Shown: positions 1 to 5,346 of the stretch, piece after piece | How the letters are laid out: each line of letters begins with the position of its first letter | Position numbering within the stretch: the stretch's first letter is position 1 | DNA from: Candidatus Zixiibacteriota bacterium | GTDB lineage: Bacteria; Zixibacteria; MSB-5A5; GN15; FEB-12 | DNA length: 5,346 nt | Direction of reading: 5' to 3' | Assembly: GCA_003641415.1 (NCBI GenBank) | Contig: QNAG01000203.1 | Span: 1 to 5,346 of the forward strand | Notes under the pieces: model-generated | The model's input: only the letters and a program-made list of their open reading frames with translations | The model's database searches: none | What the model was told of the DNA's origin: nothing | Program-made: the position numbers and the translations under genes

Positions 1-477
1 CATCCCTTCATACGTTTTCTGGAAATTGCGATTCTGGACGAATCTGGACTTCCTCGAAAATCGTTTCATTCCGATGAAGATATTATCGTATCGATTGACT
101 TTGAATGTTTGCAAACCGTTCACGATTTGCTTATTGTAATAAATGTCGTTGATGAGAACGCCCTTCCCATTCTGACAACTCTGAACCTTGATGATGCTCG
201 TGCAAGTGAAAGCTCCCGCGGGCTTAAACCTGGGGCTTATAACGCCTCGTGTGTTTTGTCTGCTAATACTTTCGGAGGAAAGCGGTTTTTCCTCACCGTT
301 CATTTAGTGTATTTGAAGACAGAACATCTTTTTGTTAATAAGATTCTCGAATTCGAGGTTATGTTCAAAGGCTACAACAGTGAATACGGCTGCCATGGAA
401 ACGTGTTTATCAGGCCTCAGTTACCTTGGACGATAAGACCCGGGTGTAGGGAGCGGTTAAGTACCCGCAAGATTTGA
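1..477 (+). CDS. wzt: Wzt-like O-antigen ABC exporter ATP-binding subunit, C-terminal domain (5' partial)
   Basis: The frame is open from base 1 to a TGA at 475-477 and gives 158 residues; the start and the whole nucleotide-binding domain lie outside the window. What is visible resembles the C-terminal beta-sandwich domain of Wzt proteins. There is an early LDESG turn (residues 13-17) followed by alternating short beta strands, a GLKPGAYNASCVL segment matching the family's 'G.Y...v.iP' strand, and a terminal RPQLPW motif like the 'RP.L.W' seen at the end of many Wzt C-domains. In known Wzt proteins this domain binds the finished or capped O-polysaccharide and couples it to export by the Wzm/Wzt inner-membrane transporter. 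No Walker or ABC signature can be checked here. The last ten residues (CRERLSTRKI) extend beyond the usual domain end and may be read-through into the decayed gene that follows. The assignment is good at family level; the exact substrate is unknown. Confidence 0.8.
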   Translation, partial: HPFIRFLEIAILDESGLPRKSFHSDEDIIVSIDFECLQTVHDLLIVINVVDENALPILTTLNLDDARASESSRGLKPGAYNASCVLSANTFGGKRFFLTVHLVYLKTEHLFVNKILEFEVMFKGYNSEYGCHGNVFIRPQLPWTIRPGCRERLSTRKI

Positions 478-478
478 G

Positions 479-761
479 ATTTGTAAGCTCGTGGCGAATC
501 AAGTTCCTGTGAGAATAATTGGTATTGGCTCAATATCGCAGATGATATTTTACGGATAATGCCATAAAGTCGCGAAGAGAACGGGTGATAAATACAAAGC
601 AGACGATACCTTACAAAAGTTGTTTTATTCTTATCTTCGTTTTGAGAAAGGTGTTCATGTAAGCAGCAATCGAATTCTGTTTTGCTTTGTTTACGAGAGG
701 GCTTAAGCCCTTTGAATCTTTCCAAGCTTGTTACTATTTTAAAACTCGTACACGACATTAA
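479..761 (+). pseudogene. Decayed C-terminal remnant of a class III (GSA-aminomutase-like) aminotransferase
   Basis: This gap has no intact plus-strand gene, but its translation is recognisable. The frame through 503-556 reads VPVRIIGIGSISQMIFYG, like the 'vPv.v.g.GSMf.i.F' strand of glutamate-1-semialdehyde aminomutases. A TAA at 557-559 interrupts it. The same frame then gives YKADDTLQKLFYSYLRFEKG (593-652) and VHVSSN, like the family's 'D...F..F...LL..GVy..pS'. It continues to YERA (692-703), where TAA 704-706 stops it. Removing one base near 704 restores a frame reading AKPFESFQACYYF to a TAA at 759-761, occupying the place of the family's 'AHT.EDID.tl.aa' helix. The PLP-binding lysine and everything N-terminal of this segment, roughly three quarters of a normal ~430-residue enzyme, are absent. 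Its original end overlapped the next gene's ATG, as in a coupled operon. The left boundary is uncertain and could reach back to about 445. Such aminotransferases occur in polysaccharide clusters; the original substrate cannot be inferred. Confidence 0.68.
698..711. repeat. 14-bp perfect palindrome at the frameshift point of the remnant
   Basis: AGGGCTTAAGCCCT is identical to its reverse complement. In RNA it could form a short stem (AGGGC/GCCCU, extended by a G-U and an A-U pair at 696-697 and 712-713) with a four-base loop. Only three Ts follow, so it is a poor intrinsic terminator. It coincides with the place where the aminotransferase remnant changes frame, so it may simply be a mutation hotspot or chance. 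Confidence 0.5.
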
Positions 762-2329
762 TGAGTAACCGTTACCACGATTTTATTGAAGCTAATAAAC
801 AGCTATGGTCCAAGTTGTCTACGAGCGATTGCTCCAACGGTCTGTTAGTTGTCGAGGCGAAACGTCACCCTGTTATTTCACACGCCAATGCAGTTCTTGC
901 GTGTATTATCAAAGAGGCCAAGGGGCTAAATATCGGATGGATTGATACAGGCGATAAACAAGTTCAAGAGCGATTGGCTTCTTATGACTCTGATTCCCGA
1001 ACAGTATCCTTGACCAATTTGACATGGCTCGATAGCCTGTTCATCATATTGAAGTTTGTGTTTTCTTCCATAAGAGTATTGTTGACGAGAGATGTCAGGG
1101 GTTTCCATTTGGATGGCATTCCATTTGGTGATATTCTCTATGATTCCTATCTGGCTCGATTTAAAGTTGCGACGATTCGCAATGTTAACAAGGGCGTAAT
1201 AACTACTTTGTTTATCTTGATCAGAAACTATTACAGGTTCAAGAGAACTCTACAGGATTGTGGTGCATCGGCTGTGTTGGTGTCACACCAAGTTGGTTTA
1301 TCTTCTGGAGTTCTTATGCGAACTGCTCTGGGCTTGGGGGTACCGGTTTATCTTCGAACAGCAGGGAACAATAAAGTTGCACTGAATTTGTTCAATTCAC
1401 TATCAGAAATTTATCAATATCCCTATAGACCTCGTTCAGTAGATATGCAGTTACTTTCATCTCTCGGCGAGAATAGACTGAACAAGGATTTTCAAGACTT
1501 GATGGCAAGTCGAGTTCTTGGACTTGGTGACGAAGATGTTGGCCGAGCGTATAATAGGCGTAAGAAGGTATACCATTCGAAAAGTGAATTTGCCAAAGAG
1601 TTTAACGTTTCAGAGGCCAAGCCATTTGTTTTTGTAATGCTGCATGCTTTTAATGATCATCCTCATTCACACTTCGGTAAAATGCTTTTTCGGGATTACT
1701 ATGATTGGTTTGTACAAACGTTGGATTTCGCCAAGACCAAACCAGATATAAATTGGGTATTTAAGGAGCATCCAACGACTGCTTTTTATCCTACGCACGA
1801 CATATCACTTCCGGATCATTTTATCAAATGCCCGAATCACATAGTTTTTTTGGGTGTGAATTCATCGTTTAATTCCCAAAGCCTTTTATATCTTGCCGAT
1901 GTTGTTGTTACAGTATTAGGTACGGCTGGTATAGAATTTGCGGCATTAGGAGGAATTCCTTCGATATTAACTGGAGCTACTTCATACAGTGGGTTTGGAT
2001 TTGCTATCGAGCCGAAGACAAAAGCCGAATATTTTGGTATCCTCGATAATATAACCGGCATCAACAGACTGACACAGCAACAACAGGACACAGCCAGAAA
2101 GTGCTTCTTATATATTCAGCGATATTCATATGTTCCATTCTCATTTTCTCCACTGCTGACTCTTGAAGAAACTAAGGAATCTAAACTTGACAGCTATTAC
2201 TGGAAGCGCGTTACGGAATCTTATAAGGAAAATTCAGATGTGTGTCTAGCGGAGTTTGAAAAGTATGTCCAGTGTATTCGTCGGGAGAACTTCTCCCGCT
2301 TAAACAGGCTGCAGGTTATTGAGCATTGA
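761..2329 (+). CDS. Putative capsule/surface-polysaccharide glycosyltransferase-like protein
   Basis: A complete 522-residue soluble protein. The N-terminal half has PFGDILYDSY at 121-130, a motif I associate with uncharacterised surface-carbohydrate biosynthesis proteins, then AVLVSHQVGLSSGVLMRTAL (171-190), which looks like a Rossmann-type strand and helix. The C-terminal half has HAFNDHPH (295-302), RDYYDWFVQTL (311-321), FKEHPTT (334-340), TVLGTAGIEFAALGGIP (384-400) and GFGF (411-414). The 'K.HP' followed by 'GT.g.E.a..G.P' pattern is typical of GT-B-like enzymes of the capsule-synthesis and CDP-glycerol-transferase type, where the second motif lies in the nucleotide-sugar site. I infer transfer of a sugar or related group to the growing glycan at the inner face of the cytoplasmic membrane; donor and acceptor are unknown. 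The ATG at 761 overlaps the vestigial TAA of the remnant upstream, and no clear Shine-Dalgarno sequence precedes it. There are no obvious transmembrane segments, although residues 92-108 and 145-156 are hydrophobic. Confidence 0.72.
   Translation: MSNRYHDFIEANKQLWSKLSTSDCSNGLLVVEAKRHPVISHANAVLACIIKEAKGLNIGWIDTGDKQVQERLASYDSDSRTVSLTNLTWLDSLFIILKFVFSSIRVLLTRDVRGFHLDGIPFGDILYDSYLARFKVATIRNVNKGVITTLFILIRNYYRFKRTLQDCGASAVLVSHQVGLSSGVLMRTALGLGVPVYLRTAGNNKVALNLFNSLSEIYQYPYRPRSVDMQLLSSLGENRLNKDFQDLMASRVLGLGDEDVGRAYNRRKKVYHSKSEFAKEFNVSEAKPFVFVMLHAFNDHPHSHFGKMLFRDYYDWFVQTLDFAKTKPDINWVFKEHPTTAFYPTHDISLPDHFIKCPNHIVFLGVNSSFNSQSLLYLADVVVTVLGTAGIEFAALGGIPSILTGATSYSGFGFAIEPKTKAEYFGILDNITGINRLTQQQQDTARKCFLYIQRYSYVPFSFSPLLTLEETKESKLDSYYWKRVTESYKENSDVCLAEFEKYVQCIRRENFSRLNRLQVIEH
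2282..2298. repeat. 8-bp perfect inverted repeat inside the end of the glycosyltransferase-like gene
   Basis: CGGGAGAA at 2282-2289 and TTCTCCCG at 2291-2298 are exact reverse complements separated by one base; as RNA this could fold as a 6-bp GC-rich stem with a five-base loop. It lies about 30 bases before the stop codon and 60 before the methyltransferase start. No T-run follows, so it is not an intrinsic terminator. It could be an mRNA processing or stability stem, or chance within the Arg-Glu-Asn-Phe-Ser-Arg codons. Confidence 0.4.
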
Positions 2330-2359
2330 GGACCGATTTCACGAAAGGTAGAAATAGAT

Positions 2360-3286
2360 ATGCATTTGGTGAGTGCCAATCAATCGTTCTTTAAAAAGGC
2401 AATGGGTTTTTCGAGGCGTATTTTGGGGCGCATTGGGAAGTTAACGGACAGATGTCAAAGAAAAACCGATATTAGAGCATATCTGTCTGGTGGCAGAAAG
2501 CCCTGGTCTCGCGGATACAAACTAAGTAAGTTCAGCTTCATAGAGGATGTGATAAATGACGAAGAATTCCTTTTGAAATTTCGCAATCTGGAGTATCTTC
2601 CGGATGGCTATGGATACGGTTATGATGAGCGTGTTGTGGAGTATCCATGGGTTTTGTCACGTCTTAGTTTGAGTAAAGGCAGATTGTTGGATGCAGGTTC
2701 TGTTTTTAATTTCAGAGAAATTATAAGACACCCATTGTTCTCAAACAAGGATTTAACAATTTTCACGCTTGTTCCGGAATCACAGGCCTTTTGGCAGAGA
2801 GGTATTTCCTACCATTACGGTGATTTACGACGAATGCCATTTAGGGATAACTGGTTTGATGAGATTTGTACCATATCCACTTTGGGTCATATTGGAATGG
2901 ACAACAGAATTTATACAAAAAAAGAAAGTACCAACCAGATTGGACTTGAGGCTGAAAAAGCTGTCAAGGAGTTGATCAGAGTACTTCGACCTGGCGGAAA
3001 AATTTTGGCCTCTGTTGTATTTGGCAAGCATCAACTTATCGAATGGGATGGCACGCCTTTTGCCGAGCAGTTCGATAGTCTTTTGCTTAAGGATTTGCTG
3101 AGAGTTTTTTCGTCATGTGACAGCGTTTCGACTTCTTTCTATAGGTATACAGAAAATGGCTGGAATGTTAGCACTGAGCAAGAGTGTCAAGGGGTGGCAT
3201 ACTTTAATATACATACAGCAACATCGTTTGACCTAGATAATGCAGCAGCAGCACGCGCGGTGGCATTGATTGAAGTGGTTAAATAG
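2360..3286 (+). CDS. Class I SAM-dependent methyltransferase of polysaccharide cluster type
   Basis: A complete 308-residue protein. After a basic N-terminal segment of about 95 residues, the Rossmann-like methyltransferase core begins with LLDAGSVFN (109-117), a variant of SAM-binding motif I. It continues with FTLVPE (135-140, end of strand beta-2), YGDLRRMPFRDNWFD (153-167, motif II region with the acidic residue), STLGHIGMDN (173-182), and LRPGGKIL (209-216, the post-motif III loop). The order and spacing fit Methyltransf_11-type enzymes, and 'LDAGS.fN' with 'STL.HIG.DN' marks a subgroup that I recall from sugar and polysaccharide loci. Relatives usually have Glu where this protein has Gly176. 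I infer O- or N-methylation of a sugar or chain end, in the cytoplasm. The start is supported by GAAAGG at 2343-2348, 11 bases before ATG 2360; an in-frame ATG at 2402 is possible but has no better ribosome site. It lies 30 bp after the preceding gene and directly abuts the next. Confidence 0.82.
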   Translation: MHLVSANQSFFKKAMGFSRRILGRIGKLTDRCQRKTDIRAYLSGGRKPWSRGYKLSKFSFIEDVINDEEFLLKFRNLEYLPDGYGYGYDERVVEYPWVLSRLSLSKGRLLDAGSVFNFREIIRHPLFSNKDLTIFTLVPESQAFWQRGISYHYGDLRRMPFRDNWFDEICTISTLGHIGMDNRIYTKKESTNQIGLEAEKAVKELIRVLRPGGKILASVVFGKHQLIEWDGTPFAEQFDSLLLKDLLRVFSSCDSVSTSFYRYTENGWNVSTEQECQGVAYFNIHTATSFDLDNAAAARAVALIEVVK

Positions 3287-4750
3287 ATGAGGAAAACGGC
3301 TGGTATGGCAAGCCAGTATCGCAATGTTTGTGATGTCACCGTGCCAAATGGGTTGTGCGTTGGTTGTGGCATCTGTGCCGGTATATGCCCTGAAGGTGCG
3401 CTAAACATCGCGTGGAACTATTATGGTGAATACGCGCCAGTGGAGCTTGCTGGCAAGTGTACTGAGTGCGGATTATGTCTGCAGGTCTGTCCTTTTGTAA
3501 ATCAGCAGGAAAACGAGACTACTTTAGCTAAGCGTGAATTCAGCAATCAGGATGGAATTCACCATAACTCTGTTGTTGGATTGTTTTTAGACCTGTTCGC
3601 AGGATACTCTAAGGTAGATAACCACCGAATTCGAGGAGCGGGTGGTGGGCTGGCGACTTGGTTACTCGAGAAACTGTTGACACAGGATATAGTGGATCGA
3701 ATATGTTGTGTAGTACCCAGTAATGACCCCAACATTCTATTTCGCTACTCAGTTGTGGATTCTGTCGATGATGTTCGAAGTGCTTCTTGCTCTGCATACT
3801 ATCCGGTCGAGTTGTCACAGACGATTTCCGAGATTCTTAACGTCGACGGTAGGTATGCTGTTATCGGTCTGCCTTGTGCGTTAAAAGGTTTACGGATGGC
3901 AATGCTGCGTAGTGTGGACTTACGGAAACGGATTGTCGTTCTTGTTGGTTTAGTATGTGGGCAGCAGAAGAGCAAATTTTTTGCTGAATATCTCTGTGCT
4001 ATGGGTGGTGGATGTCCGTCGAAAGTTAAGGCTGTATCTTTTAGGGTAAAAGATCCAAGCCGGCATCATCTTGATCATCGTTTTGAGTTTACCTGTGTCT
4101 CCGGAGACGGCGTTGTGACTGGGCATGTTTACCAGTCGCAAGGTATGAGTTGGCTGTGGGGACATGATTGTTTTAAATTAAATGCGTGCAATTTTTGCGA
4201 CGACATTACCGCTGAAGTTGCAGATGTAACCTTTGGCGATTCGGTGGCCGAACCTTATAGCTATGGTAATATGGGAGCCAATTTTGTCATAGTGCGATCA
4301 GGTCTGATACGTGATTTGTTGGTAAGCGGCGCTTCAGCAGGGGAAATTGTTCTTGATCGAGTCCCATTAAAGGCTATTATTACGCGACAGCAGGGTGTCA
4401 TCTTACTAAAACGCAAGGATTTGCAACATCGACTTTACCTCGTGTCTCATAAGCACAACGCCTCATATATTCCTGTGAAGCGATTTCCACCACGGCGAAG
4501 GTTGAACCCTCTCCGCAATTTGGATATGCAGGTGAGAGATCGGATGAGAGATGTAAGCCGTGAAACATACGCACAACACAGATATCAGCCTAACGTTGGA
4601 TTGTTGGTTCAAAAAGCGATAATTCACGTACTTGAAACCTTTGCCTATAGGAATTGGAGATTTAACTTCTTTTTCGGCATCGTATGCTTTACAAAGTCGG
4701 TTAGGCATTGGTTGAGCAGCTTGATGTGCAGATTACGTAAGTTCGTTTGA
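3287..4750 (+). CDS. Two-[4Fe-4S] ferredoxin / FrhB-like (coenzyme F420 hydrogenase/dehydrogenase beta-subunit family) protein
   Basis: A complete 487-residue protein. The N-terminus carries two classic [4Fe-4S] motifs: Cys24, 27, 30, 34 (CVGCGICAGICP) and Cys58, 61, 64, 68 (CTECGLCLQVCP). The FrhB N-terminal-type region follows, with GAGGGLATWLL (117-127). The C-terminal region has GLPCALKGLR (194-203, Cys197), GLVCG (221-225, Cys224), then Cys295, Cys301 and Cys304 ahead of ADVTFGDS (312-319), a likely additional Fe-S or flavin-linked site. In archaea this family oxidises or reduces F420 through FAD; polysaccharide-cluster members in bacteria are a separate, uncharacterised branch, so F420 use should not be assumed. 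I infer a redox step on a glycan precursor or substituent. The tail (about 400-487) is basic with a hydrophobic FNFFFGIVCF patch at 459-468, possibly membrane-associating. ATG 3287 directly follows the methyltransferase stop (TAG 3284-3286), suggesting coupling. ATG 3305 (Met7), preceded by AGGA at 3290-3293, is a credible alternative start. Confidence 0.85.
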   Translation: MRKTAGMASQYRNVCDVTVPNGLCVGCGICAGICPEGALNIAWNYYGEYAPVELAGKCTECGLCLQVCPFVNQQENETTLAKREFSNQDGIHHNSVVGLFLDLFAGYSKVDNHRIRGAGGGLATWLLEKLLTQDIVDRICCVVPSNDPNILFRYSVVDSVDDVRSASCSAYYPVELSQTISEILNVDGRYAVIGLPCALKGLRMAMLRSVDLRKRIVVLVGLVCGQQKSKFFAEYLCAMGGGCPSKVKAVSFRVKDPSRHHLDHRFEFTCVSGDGVVTGHVYQSQGMSWLWGHDCFKLNACNFCDDITAEVADVTFGDSVAEPYSYGNMGANFVIVRSGLIRDLLVSGASAGEIVLDRVPLKAIITRQQGVILLKRKDLQHRLYLVSHKHNASYIPVKRFPPRRRLNPLRNLDMQVRDRMRDVSRETYAQHRYQPNVGLLVQKAIIHVLETFAYRNWRFNFFFGIVCFTKSVRHWLSSLMCRLRKFV

Positions 4751-4754
4751 TTTT

Positions 4755-4759
4755 GGGGA
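4755..4759 (+). promoter_or_regulatory. Shine-Dalgarno site for the pyruvyltransferase-family gene
   Basis: GGGGA lies 7 bases before ATG 4767 in the 16-bp gap after the Fe-S protein gene. It fixes the start of the last gene, whose first residues (MQVGILTFHD) also match the expected N-terminus of the family. Confidence 0.6.
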
Positions 4760-4766
4760 TATCTTG

Positions 4767-5346
4767 ATGCAAGTTGGGATACTAACTTTCCATGACGGGA
4801 TTAATTATGGCGCCTTTTTTCAGGTTTATGCTTTGCAAAGCTTCTTGCTGCAGCACGGATTCGACTGTCAGGTGATAAACTACAAGAGCATTGGTTTCAC
4901 AAAGCGGGAGTACAAAGTTTTTCTGAAGCTTCGACGACCCATATATAGCATGAGAAACATCAGGAAAATTATACGATTCAGGAAGGCGCAAAAGAAGTTA
5001 TGCTTAACGAAAAGAATTTTTAATCAGAAGAAACTTTCTAAGCTAACATTCGATCGAATTATTATAGGAAGTGATGAAGTCTGGAATTTTAAATCCCGTT
5101 TAATTGGCTATGATCTAACATATTTTTCTCAGGGGCTTAAAGCGGGCCGCATTATATCTTATGCTGCCAGTTTTGGTAGCATAAACGCAGATGACGCAAT
5201 CCCATTTGAACTCAAGGAATGCTTAAATAGAATAGACTGTATTTCTGTGAGAGATGAAAACTCCGCAAATATTATGAGAGCCTTAAGCAAAAAGCGGATT
5301 CAGATCGTGTTGGACCCCGTTTTTCTTGTAGATTTGAGTGCGGAAG
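4767..5346 (+). CDS. Polysaccharide pyruvyltransferase family protein (3' partial)
   Basis: The reading frame is open from ATG 4767 to the right edge, giving 193 codons of a family whose members are usually about 350-400 residues. The N-terminus MQVGILTFHDGINYGAFFQV contains the family's 'fhd..NYGa.lQ.yAL' signature, continuing YALQSFLLQHGF. IIIGSDEVWN (98-107), ISYAASFG (130-137), ISVRDENS (159-166) and VLDPVFLV (181-188) are further hallmark blocks in the correct order. Characterised members such as CsaB and WcaK-like enzymes transfer pyruvate from phosphoenolpyruvate to sugars as ketals; many members beside FrhB-like proteins are uncharacterised and could do something different. The segment between residues 40 and 95 is unusually rich in Lys and Arg, which may favour contact with membrane or anionic glycan. 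The gene follows the Fe-S protein gene by 16 bp and is probably co-transcribed with it. The C-terminal half, including the rest of the active site, is outside the window. Confidence 0.87.
   Translation, partial: MQVGILTFHDGINYGAFFQVYALQSFLLQHGFDCQVINYKSIGFTKREYKVFLKLRRPIYSMRNIRKIIRFRKAQKKLCLTKRIFNQKKLSKLTFDRIIIGSDEVWNFKSRLIGYDLTYFSQGLKAGRIISYAASFGSINADDAIPFELKECLNRIDCISVRDENSANIMRALSKKRIQIVLDPVFLVDLSAE

Noticed and set aside
712..740. Possible promoter: TTGAAT (712-717), 17-base spacer, TATTTT (735-740), ahead of the 522-residue protein gene.
   Set aside because: Each hexamer matches the sigma-70 consensus at only four of six positions, and the site lies inside AT-rich decayed coding sequence where such matches are expected by chance.
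417..758. A 113-codon minus-strand open frame across the gap after the wzt-like gene.
   Set aside because: It overlaps the wzt-like 3' end, has no recognisable motif, opposes all other genes, and lies antisense to the aminotransferase remnant, whose plus-strand translation explains the region better.
2282..2310. Intrinsic terminator at the inverted repeat near the end of the glycosyltransferase-like gene.
   Set aside because: No T-run follows the stem, it lies within the coding region, and the next gene starts 30 bp after the stop, so the operon probably continues.
2917..2923. A seven-A run in the methyltransferase gene, in the phase of a -1 slippery site (A AAA AAA).
   Set aside because: A -1 shift meets a stop within about ten codons and would truncate the protein; no downstream stimulatory stem or useful alternative product is evident.
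2769..3034. Short open frames on both strands inside the methyltransferase gene.
   Set aside because: They lie wholly within a well-supported gene, have no family resemblance and no convincing ribosome sites.

Overview
The window reads as part of a surface-polysaccharide (O-antigen or capsule type) gene cluster from a Gram-negative bacterium. The evidence is the C-terminal, glycan-recognition-like part of a Wzt-type ABC exporter subunit at the left edge, followed by polysaccharide assembly and modification genes. All genes lie on the plus strand with short gaps. Base composition is moderate (low-to-mid 40s % G+C by eye). No taxonomic marker gene is present; a proteobacterium is plausible, but the genus cannot be read from this sequence.

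Layout: (1) 1-477, 3' end of a Wzt-like ATP-binding subunit, C-terminal domain only. (2) About 479-761, a stretch that would normally be called intergenic. Translated, it matches the C-terminal end of a class III (glutamate-1-semialdehyde-aminomutase-like) aminotransferase, broken by an in-frame stop and a frameshift; the rest of that gene is missing. (3) 761-2329, a 522-residue predicted glycosyltransferase-like protein of capsule/surface-polysaccharide type. (4) 2360-3286, a 308-residue SAM-dependent methyltransferase. (5) 3287-4750, a 487-residue two-[4Fe-4S] ferredoxin plus FrhB-like protein (family of the coenzyme F420 hydrogenase/dehydrogenase beta subunit). (6) 4767 to the right edge, the N-terminal 193 codons of a polysaccharide pyruvyltransferase-family protein.

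Taken together, the genes suggest a glycan made in the cytoplasm, decorated by methylation, possible pyruvyl-type modification and an unknown redox step, and exported by a Wzm/Wzt-type transporter. The pairing of the FrhB-like Fe-S protein with a pyruvyltransferase-family protein recurs in bacterial polysaccharide loci, but the reaction of the Fe-S partner is not established. Genes 3 to 6 are close together (0 to 30 bp apart) and are probably one transcription unit.

The most informative observation is the decayed aminotransferase. It suggests the cluster once made or modified an amino sugar or amino-linked substituent that has been lost, and that the exporter gene now ends where a deletion joined it to the remnant. 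I see no evidence of a wholly new defence or mobile system, and no tRNA, rRNA, CRISPR array or insertion sequence.
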